NCBI RefSeq assembly: GCF_028747645.1
Contig: NZ_CP118100.1
Location: 434,001 to 498,000, forward strand
Length of the DNA stretch: 64,000 bases
Direction of reading: 5' to 3'
Source of the DNA: Microbacterium esteraromaticum
GTDB lineage: Bacteria > Actinomycetota > Actinomycetes > Actinomycetales > Microbacteriaceae
Part shown: piece by piece, positions 7,731 through 16,537 of the stretch
Numbering within the stretch: position 1 is the stretch's first letter
Layout: every line of letters starts with the position of its first letter
Translations under genes and position numbers: made by a program
Notes under the pieces: model-generated
Told to the model about the DNA's origin: nothing
What the model saw: only the letters and a program-made list of their open reading frames with translations
Database searches by the model: none

Positions 7731-7856
7731 CGTTTCGTCTCGCTGCGCTCGCTCACCGACCGGGGTGGGTGGCGCGTTTCGTCTCGCTGCGCTCGCTCAC
7801 CGACCGGGGTGGGTGGAGGCGTTTCGTCTCGCTGCGCTCGCTCAACGACCGGGGGG
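7731..7856. repeat. Three tandem copies of a short intergenic repeat (right array)
   Basis: Units at 7731-7774, 7775-7819 and 7820-7856 share CTCGCTGCGCTCGCTCA followed by CGACCGGGG, with the first two nearly identical over 44 bases. The spacing is that of direct tandem units without unique spacers, so this is not a CRISPR array. The array lies between the phosphoesterase gene and the tRNA-Phe terminator, and a two-unit array stands at the same place before the left copy. Confidence 0.8.
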
Positions 7857-7967
7857 CAAAGCAAAACCCCCGCGATGTAGAAGCTACGCGAGGGTTTCTG
7901 GGATCACTGTAATGATGATCCTTGTGGCTCCGACCGGCATCGATCCGGTGACCTTTCGATTTTCAGT
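7854..7967. repeat. attR: Right attachment site inside the intact tRNA-Phe
   Basis: This is the partner of 3184-3297: 107 identical bases, one mismatch at tRNA position 37, then six more matches. Here the 3' half continues into an intact 5' half, so the element supplied a working tRNA 3' end when it inserted. Confidence 0.85.
7864..7897 (-). terminator. tRNA-Phe terminator
   Basis: On the minus strand AACCCTCGCG and CGCGGGGGTT pair around a 12-base loop and are followed by TTGCTTT. The same hairpin is duplicated at 3194-3227 as part of the left attachment site. Confidence 0.75.
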
Positions 7968-7997
7968 CGAACGCTCTACCAACTGAGCTACAGAGCC
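7925..7997 (-). tRNA. tRNA-Phe (GAA)
   Basis: A 73-base cloverleaf is readable on the minus strand: acceptor GGCTCTG with CGGAGCC, D arm AGCTCAGTTGGTAGAGC, anticodon loop CTGAAAA (anticodon GAA) and T arm with GATCGATGC. The CCA end is not encoded. It is the integration target of the element and is followed on the same strand by the duplicated terminator. Confidence 0.97.
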
Positions 7998-8067
7998 GCG
8001 CGGCACTTCGTGGAACTGCCGCGTCCGATACGAAAGGCCTTCTCGAAAGAAGGCCCGTCGCTTGGAG

Positions 8068-8141
8068 CGACCCTGACGGGACTTGAACCCGCGACCTCCG
8101 CCGTGACAGGGCGGCACGCTAACCAACTGCGCTACAGGGCC
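8068..8141 (-). tRNA. tRNA-Asp (GTC)
   Basis: A 74-base cloverleaf on the minus strand with acceptor GGCCCTG paired to CAGGGTC, anticodon loop CTGTCAC (GTC) and T loop TTCAAGT. CCA is not encoded. It lies between tRNA-Glu and tRNA-Phe in one minus-strand cluster. Confidence 0.97.
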
Positions 8142-8168
8142 ATACTTGTTAAATTGTATCGGAAAGAG

Positions 8169-8241
8169 TGACCCCAACGGGATTCGAACCCGTGCTACCG
8201 CCGTGAAAGGGCGGCGTCCTAGGCCGCTAAACGATGGGGCC
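8169..8241 (-). tRNA. tRNA-Glu (TTC)
   Basis: A 73-base cloverleaf on the minus strand with acceptor GGCCCCA paired to TGGGGTC, anticodon loop CTTTCAC (TTC) and T loop TTCGAAT. First gene of the Glu-Asp-Phe tRNA cluster, transcribed leftward. Confidence 0.97.
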
Positions 8242-8450
8242 GGATGAGATCCCCGGGGGGTTCCCTTGCCGACGCTCAAGCATAAGCGGTTTTTCCTCCA
8301 AAAGTGAAATCGAGGGCGGTTCGGCTTGTATCCCGGGCGTTTCGAGGCAGGATGGAGGTGCCTCGCGCGCACGCGCGAGACCGACGAGGCCTGTTGCAGT
8401 TGTGACGAATGTTGTTAGTGTGGCAACTGTGAAACGGGGGACGATGCCGT

Positions 8451-9842
8451 GTGAACGATGACGTGCTGAAGGATGCGCCTGCAGCATCCGATGACTGCGA
8501 CTGCGCGCCCACATCCGCAGAGCGACGCTCCCTCTGGCCCTCGGCCAAGGTGTCGCGCCGCGGCGCGATCACCGTCGGTGCACTCAGCGCCATCGCGGTC
8601 ACCGCCTTCGGAATCTCTGCCGGCAGTCCCACCGCTCACGCCGCCGATTACCCGAGCTGGGATGACGTTCAGCGCGCGAAGGCCAACGAGGCCGCCAAGG
8701 CCGGCGAGATCACTCGCATCCAGGGTCTGATCGAGCAGCTCACTCAGCAGGCCGCCGCCGCCGAAGAAGCCGCACGCAAGGCCGGCGAGGAGTTCTACGC
8801 CGCCCAGCAGGCGTACTTCGAGCAGGCAGACAAGGCCGAAGACCTGCAGGCTCAGGCTGACGAGCAGTCTGCCATCGCTGATGAGAGCGCGCAGAAAGCC
8901 GGCCAGGTCGCCAACCAGATCTACCGCAACAACGGAGACGACGCCGCTCTCGAGATGTTCCTCTCGAACTCGGGCGACGGCGCCGACGATCTGCTGGAAC
9001 GCCTCGGCAGCATGGACAAGCTGCTCGAGTACAACCGTGCAGTCGCCGACCGCGCCGCCGCCGCCCGCGACTCGGCGCAGTCGCTCACCGACCAGGCGGT
9101 CAAGGCGCGCGACGAACGCGATCGGCTGCAGAAGGTCGCCGAGCAGAAGATGATCGCCGCGCAGCAGGCCGCGGATGCCGCCCAGGCGGCCCTGCAGCAG
9201 AAGCAAGACAACCTGCTCACGCTCGAAGCGCAACTCGCCGCGCTCAAGGACACCACGACCGCGACGGTCGCCGGTTACCAGGAGGGCGAGCGCAAGCGCA
9301 AGGAAGAAGAAGCGCGTCGCCGCCGCGAAGAAGAAGAGCGTCGCAAGCAGGAAGAGGCCGCCAACAACAACGGTGGTGGCGGCGGTTCCAGCGGTGGCGG
9401 AGGAGGTGGCGGTGGCACCGGCGGATCGGGCTCCGGCGCCTGGCGCCGCCCGCACGGCGGCTACATCTCGTCGCACTACGGCCCGCGCCCCCCGCGCTGC
9501 GTCAACGGCGTCTGCCGCTCGACGTTCCACCGCGGAACCGACTTCGCAAACGGATGCGGCGCAGGCATCTACGCCGCCTCATCCGGGCGCGTCGATGCAG
9601 CGTTCTACAACAGTGGCTACGGCAACTACATCCGCATCCAGCACGGCGGTGGCGTCGCCACCGGCTACGCGCACCTCAGCCGGTTCGCTGTGCGCTACGG
9701 CCAGCAGGTCAGCGCCGGGCAACTCATCGGCTACGCCGGCAACACGGGCGCCTCGCAGGGGTGCCACCTGCACTTCGAGGTCTACACGGGCGGCGGAACC
9801 GCCAACCCCTACAACTTCCTCAGAGCCCGCGGCGCGATCTGA
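8451..9842 (+). CDS. Secreted M23-family peptidoglycan peptidase with coiled coil
   Basis: This 463-residue cell-wall hydrolase probably cuts peptide cross-links of peptidoglycan at division or growth sites. The N-terminus has S-R-R-G-A-I before a hydrophobic stretch and an AHA-AD cleavage site near residue 64, which could direct Tat or Sec export. Residues about 70-300 are a long Ala/Gln/Glu-rich coiled coil, as in EnvC/RipC-like regulators. A Gly-rich linker follows, then the M23 domain with zinc ligands in FHRGTDF and HLHFE. The GTG at 8451 is the first start that keeps the signal region. A good terminator follows the gene. The two Cys pairs (DCDC; RCVNGVC) are unusual and may be lost or paired outside the cell. 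Confidence 0.9.
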   Translation: MNDDVLKDAPAASDDCDCAPTSAERRSLWPSAKVSRRGAITVGALSAIAVTAFGISAGSPTAHAADYPSWDDVQRAKANEAAKAGEITRIQGLIEQLTQQAAAAEEAARKAGEEFYAAQQAYFEQADKAEDLQAQADEQSAIADESAQKAGQVANQIYRNNGDDAALEMFLSNSGDGADDLLERLGSMDKLLEYNRAVADRAAAARDSAQSLTDQAVKARDERDRLQKVAEQKMIAAQQAADAAQAALQQKQDNLLTLEAQLAALKDTTTATVAGYQEGERKRKEEEARRRREEEERRKQEEAANNNGGGGGSSGGGGGGGGTGGSGSGAWRRPHGGYISSHYGPRPPRCVNGVCRSTFHRGTDFANGCGAGIYAASSGRVDAAFYNSGYGNYIRIQHGGGVATGYAHLSRFAVRYGQQVSAGQLIGYAGNTGASQGCHLHFEVYTGGGTANPYNFLRARGAI

Positions 9843-9859
9843 TCGCGTCCACCCGCGAT

Positions 9860-9901
9860 AACGACGAAACCCCCGGCCGCTCGGCCGGGGGTTTCGTCGT
9901 T
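9860..9901. terminator. Bidirectional terminator
   Basis: AACGACGAAACCCCCGGCCG and its complement at 9883-9901 form a long hairpin with A and T runs at both sides. It serves the plus-strand M23 gene and the minus-strand ppa gene. Confidence 0.9.
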
Positions 9902-9923
9902 CGGGCTCAGCGGCCCGCGAAGA

Positions 9924-10415
9924 TCAGTGGCCCTCGGCGCCGAAACGCTCGATCGCCTCGTCGAGGATGCGCTGGGCCTCAGCGGCATCGCCCCACGCGT
10001 CGACCTTGACCCACTTGTTGGGCTCGAGGTCCTTGTAGTGCTCGAAGAAGTGCTCGATCTCCTTCTTCGTGTACTCGGCCAGGTCACCGAGGTCCTGGAT
10101 GTGCGCCCAGCGCGGGTCCTTCGACAGCACGGCGACCAGCTTGTCGTCGCCACCGGCCTCGTCGCTCATCTTCAGCACGGCCACCGGGCGCACGTTCACG
10201 ACGACGCCCGGGTAGATCGCGTGGTCGAGCAGCACGAGCACGTCCAGCGGGTCGCCGTCCTCACCGAGCGTGTTGTCGAAGTAGCCGTAGTCAGCCGGGT
10301 AGCCGAACGTCGTGTACAGCACGCGATCGAGGTGCACGCGCCCCGTCTCGTGGTCGACCTCGTACTTCACGCGGCTGCCGCGGGGGATCTCGATGACGGC
10401 GTCGTGTGCGCCCAT
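9924..10415 (-). CDS. ppa: Inorganic pyrophosphatase
   Basis: Hydrolyses pyrophosphate to phosphate in the cytoplasm and so drives biosynthetic reactions. The 163-residue length and the motifs IPRGSRVKYEVDHETG, GYPADYGYFDNTLGEDGDPLDVLV (read across residues 38-62) and DLAEYTKKEIEHFFEHYK are those of bacterial family I enzymes; the Asp-rich GDPLDVLV segment binds magnesium. AAGGAGAG stands before the ATG. Single-gene unit, convergent with the M23 gene. Confidence 0.97.
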   Translation of the reverse strand: MGAHDAVIEIPRGSRVKYEVDHETGRVHLDRVLYTTFGYPADYGYFDNTLGEDGDPLDVLVLLDHAIYPGVVVNVRPVAVLKMSDEAGGDDKLVAVLSKDPRWAHIQDLGDLAEYTKKEIEHFFEHYKDLEPNKWVKVDAWGDAAEAQRILDEAIERFGAEGH

Positions 10416-10503
10416 GGGTGCTCTCCTTGAAAGACGATGAAAAAAGCGGTGGATGCCGGTGACCAGCCTACTTCGCGATGAGCGCCGCGCTCGTTCGGGC
10501 GGC

Positions 10504-10509
10504 TAGCGT
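10504..10509 (+). promoter_or_regulatory. -10 box of tilS, leaderless
   Basis: TAGCGT stands six bases before the GTG start at 10516, so transcription should begin at or next to the start codon. No ribosome binding site at a useful distance is seen. Confidence 0.55.
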
Positions 10510-10515
10510 GGGAAG

Positions 10516-11511
10516 GTGCCTTCGCTGAATCCCGCCGTCGCCGAGATCCGCCGTGCGGTGCGCACTGCCATCGCCGAGCTCCCCGAGCGGTCGACCGTGG
10601 TCGTCGCGCTGTCCGGGGGTGCCGACTCGCTCGCACTCACCGCCGCCACGGTGTTCGAGGCCAGGGCGCGCGAGATCACCGTGCTCAGCCTCACCGTCGA
10701 CCACCAGCTGCAACCGACATCGGGTGAGGTCGCGGCCAGCGCCGCCGTCGCCGCGGAACACCTGGACGTCGATAACGCGCTGAGCACCAAAGTCGAGGCC
10801 ACCGCGACCGGGGCAGGACCCGAAGCCGCCGCTCGCGACGCCCGCTACGCCGCGATCGGCGGGATCGCCCGCGCCGAGAACGCCGCCGCCGTGCTGCTGG
10901 GACACACCCTCGACGACCAGGCCGAAACTGTGCTGCTGGGTCTCGCCCGCGGTGCCGGCGCGGCCAGCCTGCAGGGCATGCCCCCGGTGCGTGTCGACGA
11001 CGACGGGCTGCGCTGGATGCGCCCGCTGCTGGGCGTGCGCCGCGCCACCACGCGGGCGTTCTGCGCAGCATCCGACATCGCGGTCTGGGACGACCCGCAC
11101 AACACCGACGAACGCTTCGCGCGGGTGCGCGCGCGCCAGCGCGTGCTGCCCGTGCTCGAAGCCGAACTCGGACCCGGCATCGCCGAGGCGCTCGCCCGCA
11201 CCGCCGAGCAGTTGCGCGAGGACACCGCCGCCTTCGACGACATGATCCACGAGACGATCGAAGACATCGTCGAGCACGCCGAAGCGGGCATCTCGGTCAG
11301 CGCTGCCGCGCTCGCTGCCAACCCGGCCGCACTGCGCAACCGCATCATCCGCCTGGTCGTCGACAGCGAGTTCGGCGTGAGCCTCACCCGGGTGCAGACC
11401 CTGGAGGTCGCCCGGCTGGCCACCGACTGGAGCGGGCAGGGCCCCATCGACCTGCCCGCCTGCACGGCGCGCCGCCACGGCGGGCGCATCGTGTTCACCG
11501 CACGAAGCTGA
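10516..11511 (+). CDS. tilS: tRNA(Ile)-lysidine synthase
   Basis: Adds lysine to C34 of tRNA-Ile(CAU) using ATP, changing its codon and amino acid identity; essential in most bacteria. The PP-loop SGGADS lies at residues 33-38, preceded by a strand VVVAL. HTLDDQAETVLLGLARG and GMPPVR are typical TilS motifs. At 331 residues it is the actinobacterial form with a short C-terminal part. The GTG at 10516 fits a leaderless start. In many actinobacteria tilS-hpt-ftsH are neighbours, as here, with a DUF937 gene inserted on the other strand. Confidence 0.95.
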   Translation: MPSLNPAVAEIRRAVRTAIAELPERSTVVVALSGGADSLALTAATVFEARAREITVLSLTVDHQLQPTSGEVAASAAVAAEHLDVDNALSTKVEATATGAGPEAAARDARYAAIGGIARAENAAAVLLGHTLDDQAETVLLGLARGAGAASLQGMPPVRVDDDGLRWMRPLLGVRRATTRAFCAASDIAVWDDPHNTDERFARVRARQRVLPVLEAELGPGIAEALARTAEQLREDTAAFDDMIHETIEDIVEHAEAGISVSAAALAANPAALRNRIIRLVVDSEFGVSLTRVQTLEVARLATDWSGQGPIDLPACTARRHGGRIVFTARS

Positions 11512-11515
11512 CGTC

Positions 11516-12043
11516 CTACTTGCGTCCGCCGAGCAGCCCACCCAGCAGATCGCCGATGCTGCCGGCCAGCCCGCCGTCGTTCTGACCGCCGCCGTTCTGA
11601 CCGCCACCGAGCAGACCGCCGATCAGATCGCCGATGCCCCCGCCGCCGGACTTGTCCTTGTTCGCGTTCGCGATCAGCCCCATCACGATGGGGGCGAGAA
11701 CGGGCAGCAGCTTGCCGAAGTCGATGCCGCCGGCCGTCTTCTCGGAAGCCGTGAGGCCCTCGACGACCTGCTTCTCGTCGCCACCGAACACGTGACCGAT
11801 GATCTTCTCGCCGTCGGCCGCGTCAACGTCGTCGACCGAGGATGCCCCGGTGAACCCCTCGTGGCGGCTCAGCGCCTTCTCGATCGCCGAAGAGCCCTCG
11901 GCGGTCTCGGCGTTCTTGGCGAGGCCGCCCAGCAGAGCCGCACCACCCTCCTCCGCCGCCCGGCGGGCGACGTCGGGGCTCACGCCGAAGCGCTCGGCGA
12001 TGTCATCGACCGGCACCTGCTTGAGGATGTCGTCGAGGTTCAT
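11516..12043 (-). CDS. DUF937 family protein
   Basis: The 175-residue product begins MNLDDILKQVPVDDIAERFGV and is built of an alpha-helical N-terminal part and a Gly-rich tail with repeats of GGLLGG. This is the DUF937 (YidB-like) pattern; the function is unknown. GGAAGGTGGAA before the ATG at 12043 supports this start over the much longer open frame that overlaps hpt on the opposite strand. Convergent with tilS with only four bases between the stops. Confidence 0.85.
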   Translation of the reverse strand: MNLDDILKQVPVDDIAERFGVSPDVARRAAEEGGAALLGGLAKNAETAEGSSAIEKALSRHEGFTGASSVDDVDAADGEKIIGHVFGGDEKQVVEGLTASEKTAGGIDFGKLLPVLAPIVMGLIANANKDKSGGGGIGDLIGGLLGGGQNGGGQNDGGLAGSIGDLLGGLLGGRK

Positions 12044-12139
12044 GTGTTCCACCTTCCCCACGGGCGCACGCCCGCTCCTGTCGTGCTCACAGTAGCCGCC
12101 CGCATGCGGAAGACGACAGGAATCGGCGCGCATCCGATT

Positions 12140-12145
12140 TAGACT
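12140..12145 (+). promoter_or_regulatory. -10 box of hpt, leaderless
   Basis: TAGACT, six bases before the ATG at 12152. The same distance is seen at several genes in this window. Confidence 0.65.
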
Positions 12146-12151
12146 CGAGGC

Positions 12152-12703
12152 ATGCGCGCCGCCGATATTCAGGACGACCTCACCCAGATCCTCGTCACCG
12201 AGGAGCAGATCCAGGCGAAGCTGGCCGAGCTGGCCGAGCAGGTCGCCGCCGACTACGCGGGTAAGGACCTGTTGCTCGTCGGTGTGCTCAAGGGGGCCGT
12301 CATGGTGATGGCCGACTTCGCCCGCGCTCTGCCCTGCCACGCTCCGATGGACTGGATGGCCGTGTCGAGCTACGGCGCGAGCACCAAGTCGAGCGGTGTC
12401 GTGCAGATCCGCAAAGACCTCGACACCGACCTCAACGGCAAGCACGTGCTCATCGTCGAAGACGTGATCGACTCGGGGCTGACGCTCAGCTGGCTGCTCG
12501 ACAACTTCGCCTCGCGCGGCGCCGAGTCGATCGAGGTGCTTGCCCTGCTGCGCAAGCCCGAGGCGGCCAAGGTCGAGATCGACTGCAAGTACGTCGGCTT
12601 CGACATCCCGGTCGAGTTCGTCGTCGGCTACGGCCTGGACTACGCCGAGCGCTACCGCAACCTGCGCGACGTCGCCGTGCTGGCACCGCACGTCTACTCC
12701 TGA
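12152..12703 (+). CDS. hpt: Hypoxanthine phosphoribosyltransferase
   Basis: Converts hypoxanthine or guanine and PRPP to IMP or GMP in purine salvage. The PRPP-binding loop is VLIVEDVIDSG (about residues 93-103) and the pyrophosphate loop GVLKGA is near residue 46. Length 183 fits the family. A promoter with a leaderless start is visible. The gene is followed by ftsH with its own TACGCT box. Confidence 0.96.
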   Translation: MRAADIQDDLTQILVTEEQIQAKLAELAEQVAADYAGKDLLLVGVLKGAVMVMADFARALPCHAPMDWMAVSSYGASTKSSGVVQIRKDLDTDLNGKHVLIVEDVIDSGLTLSWLLDNFASRGAESIEVLALLRKPEAAKVEIDCKYVGFDIPVEFVVGYGLDYAERYRNLRDVAVLAPHVYS

Positions 12704-12750
12704 CGCTACGCCGTCGGTGAACGCACAGCGGCCCCCAATGGCGCGGGCGG

Positions 12751-12756
12751 TACGCT
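12751..12756 (+). promoter_or_regulatory. -10 box of ftsH
   Basis: TACGCT, nine bases before the ATG at 12766, leaving no room for a normal leader with a ribosome binding site. Confidence 0.45.
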
Positions 12757-12765
12757 GAACCCATC

Positions 12766-14772
12766 ATGGGTGTCAAGAAGGTCTCCAAGAATCCGCTGAT
12801 CTACATCGCGTTGATCGGCGTTCTGCTGTTCGCCGGCTTCCTGCTGATCTCGAACCTGTCCGCACCGAAGCAGATCACGGTGCAACAGGGCCTCGACCTG
12901 CTCGGCGGCAAGACGGTGACGCAGGTGGTCAACACCGACGGTGATCAGCGCGTCGACCTCACCCTCTCGAAAGAGTTCGAGGGCGCCACGAACGTGCAGT
13001 TCTACTACGTGCAGGCGCGCGCCGACCAGGTCGTCGAGGCGATCGACGCGGCCGGTATCGAGGCCGCCGACACCAACGACGTCGTGCCCCGCGCCACCTG
13101 GTTCGACGGCTTCCTGTCACTGCTGCTGCCCCTGGTGCTGCTCGGTCTGCTGTTCTGGTGGCTGCTCTCGTCGATGCAGGGCGGCGGCAGCAAGGTCATG
13201 CAGTTCGGCAAGTCGAAGGCCAAGCTCGTCAGCAAAGAGACGCCGACCGTCACCTTCGCCGACGTCGCCGGGTCTGACGAGGCCATCGAGGAACTGCACG
13301 AGATCAAGGAGTTCCTGCAGGATCCCGCCAAGTTCCAGGCGATCGGCGCGCGCATCCCCAAGGGCGTGCTGCTGTACGGCCCTCCCGGCACCGGAAAGAC
13401 CCTGCTGGCCCGCGCCGTGGCCGGCGAAGCCGGTGCCCCCTTCTACTCGATCTCGGGTTCGGACTTCGTTGAGATGTTCGTCGGCGTCGGTGCCTCCCGT
13501 GTGCGCGACCTGTTCACGCAGGCCAAGGAGAACGCCCCCGCGATCATCTTCATCGATGAGATCGACGCCGTCGGTCGTCACCGCGGCGCCGGCATGGGCG
13601 GCGGCAACGATGAGCGCGAGCAGACCCTGAACCAGATGCTCGTCGAGATGGACGGCTTCGACCCCAACGCCAACGTGATCGTCATCGCGGCGACCAACCG
13701 CCCCGACATCCTCGATCCCGCACTGCTGCGCCCGGGCCGCTTCGACCGCCAGATCGGCGTTGACGCCCCCGACCTCAAGGGCCGCCAGCAGATCCTCGAG
13801 GTGCACTCCAAGGGCAAGCCGCTCTCGCAGTCGGTCGACCTCGAGGTCGTCGCCCGCAAGACCCCCGGCTTCACCGGTGCCGACCTGGCCAACGTGCTCA
13901 ACGAGGCCGCGCTGCTGACCGCACGCTCGAACGCGCAGCTGATCGACAACCGTGCCCTCGACGAGGCCATCGACCGTGTGATCGCCGGTCCTCAGCGCCG
14001 CACCCGCGTGATGAAGGACAAAGAGAAGCTGATCACCGCGTACCACGAGGGCGGACACGCGCTCGCGGCGGCCGCGATGAACTACACCGACCCGGTCACC
14101 AAGATCACCATCCTGCCCCGTGGCAAGGCCCTCGGTTACACGATGGTCATGCCTCTCGACGACAAGTACTCGGTCACCCGCAACGAGCTGCAGGACCAGC
14201 TCACCTACGCGATGGGCGGCCGCGTCGCCGAAGAACTCGTCTTCCACGACCCCACCACCGGTGCCTCCAACGACATCGAGAAGGCCACCAGCATCGCCCG
14301 CAAGATGGTCATCGAGTACGGCATGACCACCGAGCTCGGCCCGGTCAAGCTCGGCTCCGAGGGCGGCGAGCCGTTCGCCGGCCGTGACATGGGCCGCGGA
14401 CGCGAGTACTCCGAGACGATCGCCGAGCGCGTCGACGCGCAGGTGCGCGCCCTCATCGAGCAGGCGCACAACGAGGCCTACCAGGTGATCAGCGCCAACC
14501 GCGACATCCTCGATCGCCTCGCCCTCGCGCTGCTCGAAGAGGAGACCCTCGACCACAACCGCATCGCCGAGATCTTCACCGAGGTGCGCAAGCTGCCTGA
14601 GCGCCCACTGTGGCTCTCGAGCGAGGAGCGCCCGGTATCGACCGTGCCGCCGATCGAGGTTCCCCGCCGTTCCGAGCAGGGCATCGCCGCGCAGACCCCC
14701 GCCGGCAACGACGCCCCGCGCGCATCCGAGGCGCCCGCCGGTGGCGGGCAGGCGCGACCCGCGACGGCGTGA
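12766..14772 (+). CDS. ftsH: ATP-dependent zinc metalloprotease FtsH
   Basis: Membrane-bound hexameric AAA+ protease that degrades damaged membrane proteins and regulators. Two membrane segments (about 8-28 and 118-138) enclose a short extracytoplasmic part. Walker A GPPGTGKT starts near residue 205, Walker B is IIFIDEID, the second region of homology ends in [10 protein letters not shown], and the zinc site HEGGH is at about residue 427. The C-terminal tail after 620 is low-complexity. At 668 residues it has normal length. The folate genes follow one base after its stop, so ftsH and fol genes probably share a transcript. Confidence 0.98.
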   Translation: MGVKKVSKNPLIYIALIGVLLFAGFLLISNLSAPKQITVQQGLDLLGGKTVTQVVNTDGDQRVDLTLSKEFEGATNVQFYYVQARADQVVEAIDAAGIEAADTNDVVPRATWFDGFLSLLLPLVLLGLLFWWLLSSMQGGGSKVMQFGKSKAKLVSKETPTVTFADVAGSDEAIEELHEIKEFLQDPAKFQAIGARIPKGVLLYGPPGTGKTLLARAVAGEAGAPFYSISGSDFVEMFVGVGASRVRDLFTQAKENAPAIIFIDEIDAVGRHRGAGMGGGNDEREQTLNQMLVEMDGFDPNANVIVIAATNRPDILDPALLRPGRFDRQIGVDAPDLKGRQQILEVHSKGKPLSQSVDLEVVARKTPGFTGADLANVLNEAALLTARSNAQLIDNRALDEAIDRVIAGPQRRTRVMKDKEKLITAYHEGGHALAAAAMNYTDPVTKITILPRGKALGYTMVMPLDDKYSVTRNELQDQLTYAMGGRVAEELVFHDPTTGASNDIEKATSIARKMVIEYGMTTELGPVKLGSEGGEPFAGRDMGRGREYSETIAERVDAQVRALIEQAHNEAYQVISANRDILDRLALALLEEETLDHNRIAEIFTEVRKLPERPLWLSSEERPVSTVPPIEVPRRSEQGIAAQTPAGNDAPRASEAPAGGGQARPATA

Positions 14773-14773
14773 C

Positions 14774-15379
14774 GTGACCGTCGACAAGCCCCGCATCGAG
14801 CGACTCACCCGCGAACTGCTCGAAGCGATCGGTGAGGACCCCGACCGGCCAGGACTCAAGCAGACCCCCGGACGCATGGCCGAGCTGTACGCCGAGTTCT
14901 TCGCCGGCGTCAGCGAAGACCCCGCCGCGCACCTCGAACGCACCATCAGCATCTCGCGGGGCCCGGCGCCCGACACGCTGCCGTCGGGTGCCGTGCTGCT
15001 GCGCGACATCCGCTTCCGCTCGGTGTGTGAGCACCACCTGCTGCCGTTCGCGGGTGTGGCGCACCTCGCCTACCTGCCCGGTGAGCAGGTCGTCGGCCTG
15101 GGCGCGCTGGTCAAGGTGGTCGAGACCCTCGCGACCCGCCCGCAGGTGCAGGAGCGCCTGGGCGAGCAGATCGCGGATACCATCGACGAGCACCTCGACA
15201 CCCGTGGCGTGCTCGTCGTGCTCGACGCCTCACACGGGTGCGTGACCATGCGCGGGGGACGCCAGCCCGTGGCATCCACCGTCACGATCGCCGCACGCGG
15301 CACCTACACCGAGCCGATCGCCCGGGCAGAGCTGATCGCCCTGATCGGGTCGGGCGGCGCCCACGGGGTGTCGTCGTGA
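14774..15379 (+). CDS. folE: GTP cyclohydrolase I
   Basis: Opens GTP to 7,8-dihydroneopterin triphosphate, the first step of folate synthesis. DPDRPGLKQTPGRMAELY, CEHHLLPFAG (zinc Cys and His) and the C-terminal SHGCVTMRG with the third zinc Cys are present. The GTG at 14774 gives 201 residues and lies directly behind the ftsH stop; the longer frame starting inside ftsH is less likely. Overlaps folP by four bases (GTGA). Confidence 0.96.
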   Translation: MTVDKPRIERLTRELLEAIGEDPDRPGLKQTPGRMAELYAEFFAGVSEDPAAHLERTISISRGPAPDTLPSGAVLLRDIRFRSVCEHHLLPFAGVAHLAYLPGEQVVGLGALVKVVETLATRPQVQERLGEQIADTIDEHLDTRGVLVVLDASHGCVTMRGGRQPVASTVTIAARGTYTEPIARAELIALIGSGGAHGVSS

Positions 15380-16185
15380 CCATCATCTGGGGCATCCTCA
15401 ACACCACCCCCGACTCGTTCAGCGACGGCGGACGCTACGTCGACCTCGACGCCGCCGTCACCCATGCTCTCCGTCTGCGCGAGCAGGGCGCGGCAGTGAT
15501 CGACGTCGGCGGCGAATCGACCAGGCCCGGCGCCGAACGCGTGCCGGTCGCCGTCGAGCAGGCGCGCGTGCTGCCGGTCATCGAGGCGCTCACCGACGCC
15601 GGCGTGCCGACCTCGATCGACACGCTCAACGCCGACACCGCCGTCGCCGCCGTGCGCGCGGGCGCGCGCATCGTCAACGACGTCTCCGGCGGCCTCGCCG
15701 ACGAGCGGATGCTGTCGGCCATCGCCGACCTCGATGCCGACGTCGCCCTCGGCCACTGGCGCGGGCCGTCGGCCGACATGTACGCACGGGCCCAGTACAG
15801 CCGGGTGGCCCGCGAGGTGGCATCCGAACTGCACGAGCGCGTCACCGCCGCCGCAGCGGCGGGCATCGCGCCATCCCGAGTGATCGTCGATCCGGGCGTC
15901 GGCTTCGCGAAGTCGGGCCCGCAGAACTGGGAGCTGCTGCGCGATCTCGACGAGATCGCCGCACTCGGACACCGGGTGCTGATCGGCACCTCGCGCAAGC
16001 GATTCCTCGGTGAGGTGCTCGGCGTGGATGCCGATGAGCAGCGCCGAGACCTCGCGACCGCGGTGACCAGCGCGCTGGCTGCCCGCGCCGGGGCCTGGGC
16101 CGTGCGCGTGCACGACGTCGCCGCGACCCGCGATGCGCTCGGCGTCGCCCGCGCCTGGGAGGGAGACACGCATGACCGCCGATGA
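15376..16185 (+). CDS. folP: Dihydropteroate synthase
   Basis: Joins p-aminobenzoate to dihydropterin pyrophosphate; the target of sulfonamides. The substrate loops ILNTTPDSFSDGG (residues 7-19) and VIDVGGESTRPGAE are clear, as are SIDT, NDVSGG, DPGVGFAKS and the final GTSRK. The GTG at 15376 overlaps the folE stop and gives the usual length of about 269 residues. Translationally coupled to folE and folB. Confidence 0.96.
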   Translation: MTIIWGILNTTPDSFSDGGRYVDLDAAVTHALRLREQGAAVIDVGGESTRPGAERVPVAVEQARVLPVIEALTDAGVPTSIDTLNADTAVAAVRAGARIVNDVSGGLADERMLSAIADLDADVALGHWRGPSADMYARAQYSRVAREVASELHERVTAAAAAGIAPSRVIVDPGVGFAKSGPQNWELLRDLDEIAALGHRVLIGTSRKRFLGEVLGVDADEQRRDLATAVTSALAARAGAWAVRVHDVAATRDALGVARAWEGDTHDRR

Positions 16186-16537
16186 GATCACGCTCACCGG
16201 ACTGACCGTGTTCGGTCGGCACGGGGTGTTCGAGCACGAACGGCGCGATGGTCAGGACTTCACGATCGACCTGACCCTGCGGGTGCCGTTGGCCGGCGCC
16301 GCGGCATCCGACGACGTCACCGACACCGTGCACTACGGCGAACTCGCCGATCGGGTCGCCGCGATCGTCGCCGGCGAACCCGTCAACCTCATCGAGACGC
16401 TCGCGCAGCGCATCGCTGACGCCGCCCTCGAAGACGCGCGCGTCGAGCATGTCACCGTCACCGTGCACAAGCCGCATGCCCCGATCGCCCAGACATTCAC
16501 CGACGTCTCGGTGACCGTGCGCCGGGGGAGGGCCTGA
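16172..16537 (+). CDS. folB: Dihydroneopterin aldolase
   Basis: Converts dihydroneopterin to hydroxymethyl-dihydropterin. The motifs GLTVFGRHGVFEHER, VHYGELAD and NLIETLA are typical; length 121. GGGAG lies just before the ATG at 16172, inside the folP 3' end (14-base overlap). Confidence 0.95.
   Translation: MTADEITLTGLTVFGRHGVFEHERRDGQDFTIDLTLRVPLAGAAASDDVTDTVHYGELADRVAAIVAGEPVNLIETLAQRIADAALEDARVEHVTVTVHKPHAPIAQTFTDVSVTVRRGRA

Larger units (their letters stand above)
3184..7967. mobile_element. Small integrated element in tRNA-Phe carrying an AIPR gene and a phosphoesterase operon
   Basis: The boundaries are the direct repeats at 3184-3297 and 7854-7967. The offset of 4670 bases between copies predicts the size of the excised circle. 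Cargo: AIPR-family gene (minus), tyrosine recombinase, two small unknown genes and a calcineurin-like phosphoesterase (plus). The GC content of the cargo is visibly lower than that of the flanks. No replication, conjugation or phage structural genes are present, so it would depend on other elements for transfer. Seen: repeats, recombinase, gene content. Inferred: that it is a defence-carrying integrative element or a phage satellite-like island. Confidence 0.8.

Noticed and set aside
7731..7856. CRISPR array
   Set aside because: The repeated units are directly tandem without unique spacers and number only three; no cas gene is near.
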